From G963677325 sp963677325 (GTDB taxonomy: Bacteria > Bacteroidota > Bacteroidia > Bacteroidales > Prolixibacteraceae): a stretch of 64,000 nt of DNA. This document shows positions 16,359-25,800 of the stretch, piece after piece. A model generated the notes under the pieces. That model had not been told where the DNA came from. It saw nothing but the letters and a program-made list of their open reading frames with translations, and ran no database searches. A program made the position numbers and the translations under genes. The stretch spans positions 123,658 through 187,657 of the forward strand of contig CAXXGM010000005.1 of assembly GCA_963677325.2 (NCBI GenBank), written 5' to 3'. Positions within the stretch are counted from its first letter, which is position 1. Each line of letters begins with the position of its first letter.

Positions 16359-18308
16359 TTAATTAAATGCTTCCCTCAACTGTTCCCGAATTTCACTCCG
16401 GAGGAAATCCGAGAATTCTGCAATTGTCATTGTTCCTTTATCTCCTTCACCTTGTCGCCGAACTGAAACTGTCCCGTTTTCAGCCTCTTTTTCCCCTACG
16501 ATCAGAAGATATGGAATCCGTTTTAATTCATTATCACGAATTTTACGGCCGATTTTTTCATTTCTATCATCAATGACGGTGCGAATATCGGAATTATTTA
16601 GTTCATTTAAAACTTTTTGAGCATAATCATTGTACTTTTCGCTGATTGGCAGTACCACAACCTGATCGGGGGTAAGCCAAACAGGGAATTTTCCTGCGGT
16701 ATGTTCAATTAAAACGGCACAGAACCTTTCCATTGATCCAAAAGGTGCACGATGAATCATCACCGGTTGGTAACGCTTGTCGTCGGATCCGATGTATTCA
16801 AGCTTGAATCTCTCGGGAAGATTGTAGTCTACCTGAATGGTTCCTAATTGCCAGCTTCTGCCAAGAGCATCCTTAATCATGAAATCAAGTTTTGGCCCAT
16901 AAAAAGCAGCTTCTCCCAGTACAGTAGTTGTCTTCAATCCTTTTTCGCTGCAGGCTTCTACAATAGCCCTTTGGGCTTTTTCCCAGTTTTCGTCAGAACC
17001 AATGTATTTTTCTGTGTTATTTGGATCACGCAGAGAAATCTGTGCGGTATATTCTTTAAAATCCAGCGCTTTAAAAATGATAAAGACAATGTCGATTACT
17101 TTAAGAAATTCATCCTTCAACTGATCAGGACGGCAGAAAATATGTGCATCGTCCTGGGTAAATCCTCTCACACGGGTAAGCCCGTGCAACTCACCGCTTT
17201 GTTCATACCGATATACGGTTCCAAATTCCGCCAGCCTGATAGGAAGATCTTTATAAGAGCGTGGTTTAAAACGATAGATCTCACAATGGTGAGGACAGTT
17301 CATGGGTTTAAGCAAATATTCCTCACCTTCCGTTGGAGTTGTGATCGGCTGAAAGGAATCTTTACCGTATTTTTGGAAATGTCCTGAAGTTTTATAAAGA
17401 TTAACATCTCCGATGTGAGGAGTGATTACCTGTTCGTAACCAAATTTCTTCTGAACTTTCTTTAGGAAAAGTTCCAGTTGCTCTCTCAGGATAGCCCCTT
17501 TGGGCAACCAGAGCGGTAAACCGAGACCAACTTCCGGTGAAAGATGAAATAGTTCCATCTCCCTGCCAATTTTGCGATGATCTCTTTTCTTTGCCTCCTC
17601 AAGCATAATGAGATATTCCTCAAGCATCTTTTGCTTTGGGAAGGTGATCCCATAGACCCGGGTGAGCATTTTGTTTTTTTCATTGCCCCGCCAGTAAGCT
17701 CCAGCAATACTGGTTAGTTTAATAGCCTTAATGTATCCGGTATTGGGAAGATGAGGTCCACGGCACAAATCAGTAAAATCACCCTGGTTGTACAGAGTGA
17801 TGGATCCGTCCGGAAGATCAGAAATCAGTTCAACCTTGTATGGATCATTTTTTTGGGAGAAATATTTCAGAGCATCCGCTTTGGAAATATCTTTCCGTAC
17901 AATATCGTTTTTTGCCCGTGCCTGTTCTAGCATCTTTGCTTCGATCGAAGCCAGATCTTTGTCGGTTAACATCCGGCCCTCAGGAAGATCAATATCGTAA
18001 TAAAAACCATTGTCTATAGAGGGACCAATACCAAATTTGGTGCCTGGATAAAGGGTTTCAATGGCTTCAGCCATCAAGTGCGCGGAAGAATGCCAAAAAG
18101 TTTCTTTTCCTTCCCGATCATCCCACTGGTTCAATTTAATCGCAGCGTCTGATCGGATTGGGCGATTCAGATCCCATATTTCTCCATTCACCGTTACAGA
18201 AAGCACTTCTTTTGCAAGACGGTTGCTTATTGCCTCTGCAATTTCAAGACCGGAAATCCCTTCATGAAATTCCTTCACAGAATTATCCGGAAGTGTAATT
18301 TTTATCAT
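16359..18308 (-). CDS. thrS: Threonyl-tRNA synthetase
   Basis: 649 residues, normal length. An N-terminal TGS domain (MIKITLPDNSVKEFHEG) is followed by the editing domain (HSSAHLMAEAIETLYPGTKFG) and the class II catalytic core, with MNCPHHCEIYRFKPRSYKDL, RGFTQDDAHIFCRPDQ and motif 3 in HRAPFGSMERF. Last is an anticodon-binding domain ending near residue 640. It charges tRNA-Thr and removes mischarged Ser. It is the first gene of the operon, 30 bases before infC. A Bacteroidota promoter lies just upstream (TTTG 18367-18370 and TACTTTTG 18339-18346, read on the minus strand). Confidence 0.97.
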   Translation of the reverse strand: MIKITLPDNSVKEFHEGISGLEIAEAISNRLAKEVLSVTVNGEIWDLNRPIRSDAAIKLNQWDDREGKETFWHSSAHLMAEAIETLYPGTKFGIGPSIDNGFYYDIDLPEGRMLTDKDLASIEAKMLEQARAKNDIVRKDISKADALKYFSQKNDPYKVELISDLPDGSITLYNQGDFTDLCRGPHLPNTGYIKAIKLTSIAGAYWRGNEKNKMLTRVYGITFPKQKMLEEYLIMLEEAKKRDHRKIGREMELFHLSPEVGLGLPLWLPKGAILREQLELFLKKVQKKFGYEQVITPHIGDVNLYKTSGHFQKYGKDSFQPITTPTEGEEYLLKPMNCPHHCEIYRFKPRSYKDLPIRLAEFGTVYRYEQSGELHGLTRVRGFTQDDAHIFCRPDQLKDEFLKVIDIVFIIFKALDFKEYTAQISLRDPNNTEKYIGSDENWEKAQRAIVEACSEKGLKTTTVLGEAAFYGPKLDFMIKDALGRSWQLGTIQVDYNLPERFKLEYIGSDDKRYQPVMIHRAPFGSMERFCAVLIEHTAGKFPVWLTPDQVVVLPISEKYNDYAQKVLNELNNSDIRTVIDDRNEKIGRKIRDNELKRIPYLLIVGEKEAENGTVSVRRQGEGDKGTMTIAEFSDFLRSEIREQLREAFN

Positions 18309-18338
18309 CCCTGGTTTCTATAATTTTTTACGAAACTG

Positions 18339-18370
18339 CAAAAGTAACTATTCTCTTTGTGTTCTTCAAA
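18339..18370 (-). promoter_or_regulatory. Promoter of the thrS-infC-rpmI-rplT operon
   Basis: On the minus strand: TTTG (18370-18367), 20 bases, then TACTTTTG (18346-18339). This matches the Bacteroidota primary sigma pattern TTTG-N19-21-TAnnTTTG. It lies about 30 bases upstream of the thrS ATG. Confidence 0.7.
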
Positions 18371-18482
18371 ACTATGGACTTTTTTTTAAAACTAAATCAG
18401 AAGATATCTGAATAACTTTGAAACACTTAAATCCTGAAACTTTAATTTTATACTTTTGAGGATTGTTTTTAAATGTAATGAT

Positions 18483-20681
18483 ATGCGCAGAACTTTTTCA
18501 ATCTTATTCTTCATTCTGATTACATTATGCTCCCTTCAGGCTCAGCAGATTTCTCTTGAAGACGTAATAACAAAAGCTATTTTCCGTCAGAAGACAATCG
18601 AGGGATTGCAATCTTCCCGGGACGGATTGAATTATACAATCCTGGAAAAGAACAATACACAAATTGCCAGGTACAATTATAAAACAGGCCAGAAAGAAAG
18701 TGTACTGCTTGATATTAAAGATTTTAAAAATGATACTTTAAAATACATAGAGGATTATTCAATCAGCGCCAATGAATCTCAAGTATTGCTGATGACAGAG
18801 AAAAAGGCCGTTTACAGACGATCTTTTACAGGTACTTATTTTGTATACAATTTGGTCACCAAAGAACTCTCCAGACTCTCTAAGGGACAGCAGCAGGTTG
18901 CTTCTTTCTCTCCCGATGGGGAACGCATTGCATTTGTCAGAGACAATAATCTTTTTATTAAAAGTTTGCGGTTCGGAACTGAGAGACAGATAACGAATGA
19001 CGGGGCCATGAACAAAATTATTAATGGAATCCCGGATTGGGTTTATGAAGAAGAATTTGAATTCAATAAGGCTTATGAGTGGTCACCGGACAATAAACAG
19101 ATTGCCTTTCTTAAATTCGACGAAGAACAGGTGCCTACTTACAACATGATAATGTATAAAGGTATAAGGCCTGAGCTGAAAAAGAATGCACTCTATCCCT
19201 CTGAAAAAGGCATTAAATATCCAAAAGCGGGAGAAAAAAATCCTGTAGTGGAAGTTTGTGTTTACGATATCAAATCAGGGCAGACCCTGTTGATGGATGC
19301 CGGTAAAGATTCAGATATTTACATTCCCCGGATTCGTTGGAGTTATAGCGGAAAAAATCTTTGCATATTAAAAATGAATCGTTTGCAGAACCGTCTGGAA
19401 CTTTTATTTGCAAATTCATACACCGGAGATTCCCGGTTGATTTATACGGAGAAAAATAAACGATACATTGAAACCGATTTTCTTGACAATCTTCAGTTTC
19501 TCCCTGACGATAAAAGCTTTGTTATTTTAAGTGAACAGGATGGCTACAAACATCTTTATCTTTATGATATGACTGGTGTAAAAGTTCGCCAGCTGACAGA
19601 AGGGAAGTTTGATGTTATGAAATATTATGGATTTGATCCTCTGACAAAGATGTTTTATTACCAGGCAGCTTCAGTGTCCCCCATGCAACGAGAAGTTTAT
19701 GGTGTAAGCATTGACAGAAAGAAGATGGTTTTATTATCTGATAAAAAAGGAACCAATGAAGCTGAATTTAGTTCCGGTTTCCAATATTTTGTTAATAAAT
19801 TTAACAGCATTGATGATCCATCCCTTTTTGCTGTTTATGATAATAAAGGTAAACAAATCAGAATTCTGGAAGATAATTACGAATTGAAAAGAAAGCTGGC
19901 TGGGTATCGTATACCGAAAAAAGAATTTTTCACATTCAAAACCACTGATGGAATCGAATTGAATGGTTGGATGATCAAACCAGAGAAATTTAATTCAAAC
20001 ATCCGATATCCTTTATTGATGACTCAATATAGTGGCCCAAATTGCCAGGAAGTACTGGATGTTTTTGGTATTGGCTGGGATAATTTTCTTGCTCAGGAAG
20101 GGTATGTAGTAGTTTGTGTCGATCCCCGCGGAACCGGTGCAAGAGGGGAAGAATTCAGGAAATGTACGTACGGCCAATTAGGAAAATTTGAATCTGATGA
20201 TCAGATTGAAGCCGCTAAATATCTTGCCAAACAAACCTATGTTGATCCTAAGAGAATTGCCATTTGGGGCTGGAGTTATGGCGGATTCATTTCTTCTCTA
20301 TGTATGGCTAAAGGAAGTGAAGTATTCAGAGCTGGTATTGCTGTTGCACCCGTAACAAATTTCCGTTACTATGACTCTGTATATGCTGAACGGTATCTTG
20401 GATTAGTTGGACAAAATCAGGAAGGGTATGATAACAATTCTCCTGTAAAATTAGCAGAAGGCATTAAGGGGAAATTTTTGCTGGTGCATGGTTCTTCAGA
20501 TGATAATGTGCACTTACAGAATACAATGGAGTTCAGTGAGGCTATGGTACAGGCGGGTGTCCAATTCCAGGAAATGATTTATACCAACCGTAATCATAAT
20601 CTCTCGGGAGGGAATACCCGACTTCATCTTTATTCTCTTTTCGGCCAATTCCTTCAGGAGAATCTGACTGTCAGGAAGTAA
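18483..20681 (+). CDS. S9 family peptidase (dipeptidyl peptidase IV type)
   Basis: 732 residues. The start is ATG 18483, giving a signal peptide (MRRTFSILFFILITLCSLQAQ). The frame is open from TTG 18456, but that start would spoil the signal. Residues about 25-480 form a DPP-IV N-terminal beta-propeller, and the last 250 form the alpha/beta hydrolase. The nucleophile is Ser598 in GWSYGGF, the acid Asp673 in HGSSDDNVH, and His705 in NRNHNLSGGN. Such enzymes cut X-Pro/X-Ala dipeptides from the N-terminus of peptides in the periplasm. A TAnnTTTG box (TACTTTTG 18451-18458) lies just upstream, without a clear -33 element. Confidence 0.93.
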   Translation: MRRTFSILFFILITLCSLQAQQISLEDVITKAIFRQKTIEGLQSSRDGLNYTILEKNNTQIARYNYKTGQKESVLLDIKDFKNDTLKYIEDYSISANESQVLLMTEKKAVYRRSFTGTYFVYNLVTKELSRLSKGQQQVASFSPDGERIAFVRDNNLFIKSLRFGTERQITNDGAMNKIINGIPDWVYEEEFEFNKAYEWSPDNKQIAFLKFDEEQVPTYNMIMYKGIRPELKKNALYPSEKGIKYPKAGEKNPVVEVCVYDIKSGQTLLMDAGKDSDIYIPRIRWSYSGKNLCILKMNRLQNRLELLFANSYTGDSRLIYTEKNKRYIETDFLDNLQFLPDDKSFVILSEQDGYKHLYLYDMTGVKVRQLTEGKFDVMKYYGFDPLTKMFYYQAASVSPMQREVYGVSIDRKKMVLLSDKKGTNEAEFSSGFQYFVNKFNSIDDPSLFAVYDNKGKQIRILEDNYELKRKLAGYRIPKKEFFTFKTTDGIELNGWMIKPEKFNSNIRYPLLMTQYSGPNCQEVLDVFGIGWDNFLAQEGYVVVCVDPRGTGARGEEFRKCTYGQLGKFESDDQIEAAKYLAKQTYVDPKRIAIWGWSYGGFISSLCMAKGSEVFRAGIAVAPVTNFRYYDSVYAERYLGLVGQNQEGYDNNSPVKLAEGIKGKFLLVHGSSDDNVHLQNTMEFSEAMVQAGVQFQEMIYTNRNHNLSGGNTRLHLYSLFGQFLQENLTVRK

Positions 20682-20747
20682 ACCATAGAGTATCATTATC
20701 CTGAACAGAGTGTAAGTATTAAAAACATAGAAAAATTCCATAAGTTA

Positions 20748-20778
20748 TTTGTGTTTCTCAAATTCAACCTTATCTTTG
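20748..20778 (+). promoter_or_regulatory. Promoter of tRNA-Leu
   Basis: TTTG (20748-20751), 19 bases, TATCTTTG (20771-20778), ending 14 bases before the tRNA. This is an exact match to the Bacteroidota consensus in element sequence and spacing. Confidence 0.75.
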
Positions 20779-20792
20779 CAACACTTTTTCAG

Positions 20793-20876
20793 GCCCAGAT
20801 GGTGAAATTGGTAGACACGCTAGTTTCAGGGACTAGTGGCCGCAAGGCTGTGCAGGTTCGAGTCCTGTTCTGGGCA
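20793..20876 (+). tRNA. tRNA-Leu (anticodon CAG)
   Basis: The acceptor stem GCCCAGA (20793-20799) pairs with TCTGGGC (20869-20875), with discriminator A. The anticodon arm is CTAGT-TTCAGGG-ACTAG, with CAG in the loop. There is a long variable arm (GTGGCCGCAAGGCTGT) typical of class II tRNA-Leu, and a T arm with GGTTCGAGTCC. CCA is not encoded. It is followed by a hairpin terminator. Confidence 0.96.
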
Positions 20877-20883
20877 CAAAAGT

Positions 20884-20919
20884 AAAGCCTAACACGTTGA
20901 ATGTTAGGCTTTATTGTTT
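20884..20919 (+). terminator. Rho-independent terminator after tRNA-Leu
   Basis: AAAGCCTAAC (20884-20893) and GTTAGGCTTT (20903-20912) form a perfect 10-base stem with a 9-base loop, followed by ATTGTTTT. Confidence 0.8.
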
Positions 20920-20947
20920 TAGTGAGGGAACGAACGGGGGAACGTTT

Positions 20948-21096
20948 GGGGATCAATTGGAAAACTAGGTGGAGTAGAAAATTTCATGCATAAATTTTTG
21001 TTCGTGAGAGGCTTCCATTAAATCCAGGTTTTGTCACAAATTTAACAGATTTCTTAGCTCTCTCCACCTAAAATGTCAATTGATCCAATTGATCCC
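20948..21096. repeat. Inverted repeat between the two tRNA genes
   Basis: GGGGATCAATTGG and AGGTGGAG (20948-20974) are matched in reverse by CTCCACCT (21062-21069) and CCAATTGATCCC (21085-21096). The right arm has an extra ATTGAT unit. There is no coding frame. It could be a small mobile or remnant element next to the tRNA. Confidence 0.55.
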
Positions 21097-21114
21097 TACT
21101 TCATATTGAAATAA

Positions 21115-21151
21115 AAAAACCAGGAACTTTATTATAAAATTCCTGGTTTGG
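21115..21151 (-). terminator. Rho-independent terminator after tRNA-Val
   Basis: On the minus strand AAACCAGGAA and TTCCTGGTTT form a stem around an AT-rich loop, followed by a run of T. It lies directly after the tRNA 3' end. Confidence 0.8.
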
Positions 21152-21226
21152 TGGGAACTGATGGATTCGAACCATCGACCCTCTGCTTGTAAGGCAGATG
21201 CTCTGAACCAACTGAGCTAAGCTCCC
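21152..21226 (-). tRNA. tRNA-Val (anticodon TAC)
   Basis: On the minus strand the acceptor stem GGGAGCT pairs with AGTTCCC. The D arm is GCTCAGTTGGTTCAGAGC. The anticodon arm is TCTGC-CTTACAA-GCAGA, with TAC at positions 34-36, and the T arm contains GGTTCGAATCC. The discriminator is A. Confidence 0.95.
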
Positions 21227-21263
21227 TTTTTGCTCTTTCATTGATTGCTCTCTGAAAGTGTTG

Positions 21264-21293
21264 CAAAGATAGTTCTTATTTTAATTCTGACAA
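21264..21293 (-). promoter_or_regulatory. Promoter of tRNA-Val
   Basis: On the minus strand TTG (21293-21291), 19 bases, TATCTTTG (21271-21264). The -7 box is identical to that of the tRNA-Leu promoter. It ends 37 bases before the tRNA. Confidence 0.65.
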
Positions 21294-21383
21294 GTTCCAT
21301 TGATTTTTTTCTTTACATTTTTTTACAAAAATTTTGCTGAGACTATGGATACAATCCAGAAGAAGTGCTTATTTTATTGGCTT

Positions 21384-22187
21384 TTACTGGTTTAATAAAC
21401 CAGGGGGTATTTGTTTTATCCGCTCAATAATGATCTGTTTTATATAAAGCTCACCTCCTTCAGACTGAATCTGGATTTTCCCTTTCGAAACAGGAGTTAC
21501 CACCCCATTTCCAATTTTACCGGAATTATAGTTTACCATGACTACTTTGTCGTTCACCACGTGTACCGAAGTACGGCCTTTGCAATACAGATCCACTGTA
21601 TTCCATTCCCCTTTTGGTTTTTCGTTATCTGATAATTTGGATACATTTTTTGCGATCATTCCATCTCCGAACTTTCTTTTTTCACCTGCAGGGTCGTAAA
21701 TGTAACTTTTGCCATCTGATGCAGGAATCGACGGAATTTCAAAATATGATTTTCCCATGCAATAGGAATCTCCCATGCGTCCGGTCATCAATTGAAATTC
21801 ATGTGAACTCATCCAAACGTCAAGCCCTTCTCCAAATGGGCCGAAACTATGGTATAACAAACCGGAATTGAAATTTTTAACAGCCTTATCACCCCATTTG
21901 AAGATCATTCGTACGTGGTAGTCAGAATATTCTTTTTTAGTGGCCAGGGATCCAAAAACTTCACCTGAAATATGTATTAAAGATTGGTCGTTAAGCTTCT
22001 CCACAGTAAATATTTTCATCGGATCTTTATTCAGACCTATAGGAGTCCCATTCTTTTCGACTGGACCAATGTAAGTATCCCAACCTTTAAGGTTTTTCCC
22101 ATTAAATAAATGCTTAAATCCTTTTTGAGCAGAAGAACAAACAGAGGACAGAAGAGTGAATAGAAGAGCAAAATAAATTATTTTCAT
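21384..22187 (-). CDS. Secreted DUF1080 protein (3-keto-disaccharide hydrolase family)
   Basis: 267 residues from the second Met (22187), giving a signal peptide MKIIYFALLFTLLSSVCSSA. A longer start at 22208 is possible but adds residues before the signal. The body has the PF06439 pattern: HLFNGKNLKGWDTYIG near the start, a jelly-roll fold, FNSGLLYHS, GEWNTVDLYCKGRTSVHVVN and a C-terminal GKIQIQSEGGELYIKQIII. The family acts on 3-keto-glycosides made by Gfo/Idh/MocA oxidoreductases. This copy is monocistronic and is the most divergent of the four in the window, with a long insert around the middle (SYCMGKSYFEIPS). Confidence 0.85.
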   Translation of the reverse strand: MKIIYFALLFTLLSSVCSSAQKGFKHLFNGKNLKGWDTYIGPVEKNGTPIGLNKDPMKIFTVEKLNDQSLIHISGEVFGSLATKKEYSDYHVRMIFKWGDKAVKNFNSGLLYHSFGPFGEGLDVWMSSHEFQLMTGRMGDSYCMGKSYFEIPSIPASDGKSYIYDPAGEKRKFGDGMIAKNVSKLSDNEKPKGEWNTVDLYCKGRTSVHVVNDKVVMVNYNSGKIGNGVVTPVSKGKIQIQSEGGELYIKQIIIERIKQIPPGLLNQ

Positions 22188-22268
22188 AGAGATGATATAC
22201 GGATTCAAATAAGTTATGAGATTAATTAAATGTCGTATTTACAATTATAAAGATCATCCAAAAAATAA

Positions 22269-22362
22269 TGCCACCAAAACCCCAAGTCACCAAGATCCAC
22301 CAAAGATTAAATGCCTGACTTATAATTTGGTGTACTTTTGTGTTTTCGTGCCTTGGTGGCAG
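22269..22362. repeat. Inverted repeat of the CACCAAG class
   Basis: TGCCACCAAAACCCCAAGTC (from 22269) is matched in reverse by CGTGCCTTGGTGGCA (to 22361), with AC-rich pairing between. This resembles the widespread ACCAAGGCACGAAGACAC dispersed repeat. A spurious 72-codon frame (22216-22434) crosses it. Confidence 0.6.
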
Positions 22363-22432
22363 AAAATGATCCATGAAATACACAAATTATTTTATAAGAT
22401 GTACGACATTTTACGTTTCCTATTACTTATAT

Positions 22433-22458
22433 AAAAAATGCCCCTGTAAGAAGGGGCA
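22433..22458 (-). terminator. Rho-independent terminator of the 82-residue protein gene
   Basis: On the minus strand GCCCCT-TCTTAC-AGGGGC is followed by ATTTTTTAT. It lies 28 bases beyond the stop codon at 22486. Confidence 0.8.
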
Positions 22459-22485
22459 GTAATATGGTTAGGAATAATTTTTTCT

Positions 22486-22734
22486 TTACTTACCCTGCAA
22501 AATTTCCTGGGCTTTTTCAAGGATCGTTGTATCGTCAAGAAGAATTATTCCACCCTGAGGACCTTGTTCTATATGCATTCCAACGCTTTTCCCTCTTTCG
22601 TAATTGGCTCCTCCAAAATAATTTCTGACTGTTTCAACTTCAATTCCCAAATCCTGAGCTATTCGCTGCATTGAACCATTTGGAAGGTGATCCTTGATAT
22701 CCCGAAGCTCATTGAAGGTTATTTTTTTAGTCAT
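22486..22734 (-). CDS. Small putative DNA-binding protein conserved in Bacteroidota
   Basis: 82 residues: MTKKITFNELRDIKDHLPNG and then SMQRIAQDLGIEVETVRNYF, which reads as a helix-turn-helix (helices around 24-44), followed by a short beta-rich tail (GGIILLDDTTILEKAQEILQ). It is single and has its own terminator. The family function is unknown to me; regulation or nucleoid binding is a guess from the helix-turn-helix pattern. Confidence 0.7.
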   Translation of the reverse strand: MTKKITFNELRDIKDHLPNGSMQRIAQDLGIEVETVRNYFGGANYERGKSVGMHIEQGPQGGIILLDDTTILEKAQEILQGK

Positions 22735-22860
22735 AGTAAAGTTTTTATGAAGTTAATAATGAAACCTTTTTTCAAAAAAAAATCAATAACAGTTCACCCG
22801 AAAATTAGTATTAAATATCAAATTAAGTGAACATTTTGCCTTACATTTTTCTAATTATTT

Positions 22861-25800
22861 CTAAATTTTAGATTTATTAACATTTGAGCTTTTTCTCTTC
22901 GTCGTTAAAACCTTGGCTTTATGTCTCTTTACATTTTTGTTACTCGTTATTAAGGTTTTTTGTTTCGTATCTGCCAACATAACTTTGGGTTTTTCTCCTT
23001 CATTCTGATGTAAAGCCTGGTAAGCAGTTTGCTGTAATAAAACCCGGAGACTTAGCTGAGAGAGCTTATTATTTTCACGGGTAGGGTAGACGCGGTTGGT
23101 AAACAAAAGATACAGCAACCCGGATTTGGGATCAGCCCATGCGAATGTGCCGGTATAACCACTGTGTCCAAAACTTTCATCACTGCTTAGCGGAGAAGGA
23201 TAGGCGTCATAAACATTGTTCAGATTATTGTTGGGAACAGGTTTGTCAAATCCATAAGCTCTGCGATTTTTCTCAAAATGGCGATGAGTCCAGTCTCTCA
23301 TGGTCGATTCTGAGATATAACGCTCACCGCCGTATTCTCCGTAATTAAGATACATCTGCATCATCTTGGCCGCATCATTAATTGTTCCGAAAAGACCCGC
23401 ATTACCGGAAACTCCTCCTAACATGGCTGCGCCTTCATCGTGGACAAAACCCTGGAGCAGCTCATGGCGGAAAAATTGGTCATTTTCGGTGGGCACCAGT
23501 CTGTCCATAGGAAAATACAGGTACGGTCTGTAGGTTAACGTACTTGCTCCAATGCGGTCATAGAAATTTTCTCTGAGAAAGTGTTCGTAATTCTCTTTGC
23601 TGACTCGTTCAATTATTCGCGGAAAGATTATAAATCCAAGATCGGAATAGACGTATTTTCTCTGTTTCAGAAGGGACGATTTCCGTATGGATGCATAAAC
23701 GGAATCAGGGTAACTATTAATTAGATACAGATTTTTGCTTACATGCAAAGAATAGACTCCGGATGAATCCTTTGAAAAATAGCCGGGTTTAAAATCACCT
23801 TGTTTATTTACTGTTTGCTTCCAAAAGGGAATCCATGCCTGTAACCGGGCCTGATGAGAAAGAATATCCGTGAGAAGAATGTTTTGTTTATTGCTGCCTT
23901 TCCAATCTGGCCAGTAATCGCTTAATTTTTTGTTGATATTTATCTTCTTTTCGTCATAGAGTTTCATGACAGCCGGCAATGGAGCCATGATCTTAGTCAG
24001 CGAGGCAAAATCGTAGAGATCATCCGGCTGAACGAGTCTATCAGCTTCATAGGTATGATAACCGTAGCACTGATTAAAGAATACTTTTCCATTTTTGGCA
24101 AGGAAGACCTGGCATCCGGGGAAGGCTTTTTGCTTGAGACCAAGATTTATTAAAGAATCTATTCTGTTTTTTAAATAAGTTGAATCAATCCCAACCTCTT
24201 CGGGAAGGGTGTATTTGAATCTGTTTAAAGAGGCCGTTTTTAAAGGTTCTTTGAATTTGGAAAAGTTCCTGAGGCTTAAAGGCAGACGACCTTCAGAACC
24301 AAAGGCTCCAAAAATCAGCTGGCCTGCCAAATCCAGAGTTTCGTTTGTTTCCTGATATGCTACAATAATACTGTTTGCTTTTTCTATTCCCTCGAGGTAA
24401 TTAAGGACATAAGGATTACCAAAGATCACAAATATTGACTTATTCTGACTGGCAATTTCCCGGGCTAATTCGGCCTGAGTTTCCGAAAGACTGTATTTAT
24501 TAGAAGCTCTTACACCAAGATTATTAAGACCTACAATGACGAGATTAAATTTTTTAAGCTGATTAAGTGTTTTCTGGATTGTTTGCTCTCTCGCATCCTT
24601 ACTTATATTAAAATAGGCTACAGCTTTGTATCTGTTTAACGAATTCTGAAAAGTACTTATTCTATCAGATCCCAGGCTTACAGCTGCAATTTTAAGCGTA
24701 TCCAGCTTTTTTAAAGGAATTATTCCATTTTTATTCTGGATTACTGTAAGCGATTTCTGAATTGAATTGCGCAAAGTCATCCGGTAAGAGGATTTGTTCA
24801 GGTCATTGTATAGATTTTTAGTCTGAATTGGTTTGAATTTGTTTAGACCTGCCCAGCGTTTTATCATTAAAATCTTGCGGCATTTCATGTTAATATCCTC
24901 GATTGAAATCTGACCATCTTTAATTCCTTTTTTAATGGCAGCAATTGATTTTGCCGGATCTGTAATAAATTCAATCATATCATTACCTGCTGCCAGAGCC
25001 ATTACATCAGGACTTCCTTCTTTTACATGGTTAGCAATTCCCTGCATGTTCATTGCATCGGTCACCACAAATCCCTCGAACCCCATTTCTCCGATAAGCA
25101 GCTTTTTAATCATCTGTTTTGAAAGTGAAGCAGGCATCATCGTACTGTCAAGAGACGGAATGCTCAGGTGAGCGGTCATTATCCCTGCCACTCCGTTTTT
25201 TATACCCTCCCGGAAAGGGAACAGTTCAATGGAATCCAATCGCGAACGTGGATGAGAAATTACCGGAAGAGAGAGATGCGAATCCATATCCGTATCACCA
25301 TGGCCTGGAAAGTGCTTTAACGTGGGGAGAACATTTTGTGACTGCATTCCTAAACTGAAAAGGATCGCTTTTTTTGCCACTTTGTTTGGATCATCTCCAA
25401 AGGAACGATAGCCGATAACCGGGTTTATAGGATTGTTGTTTACATCGGCAACGGGAGCAAAATTGATGTTCACCCCAATTCTTCTGCATTGTTTAGCTAT
25501 ATCAGCACCTATTTCATAAATCAGGGAATCGTCATTTATTGCTCCTAAAGTCATTGCATATGGGTATTTTATTGTGCTGTCAAGTCTCATTGACAAACCC
25601 CATTCAGCATCCATTGCAACGAGCAATGGGACAGATGATGCATTTTGTAATCTGTTAATCAGTTGAGCCGTATTTACCGGACCACCCTTCATGGTGATGA
25701 ATCCTCCCACTTTATTTTCACGTACCTGACGGATTACTTCATCAATGTGACTTTTTCCTTTATTCATGAAGACAGGTATCATTATGAGCTGGCCTATTTT

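Noticed and set aside
17486..17707. Minus-strand 73-residue frame within thrS, and other long frames inside genes
   Set aside because: Alternate-frame shadows of clearly identified genes.
20793..20876. Integrated element using tRNA-Leu as attachment site
   Set aside because: No second copy of the tRNA 3' end and no integrase gene nearby.
22216..22434. 72-residue plus-strand frame
   Set aside because: It lies across the CACCAAG inverted repeat and has no coding character.
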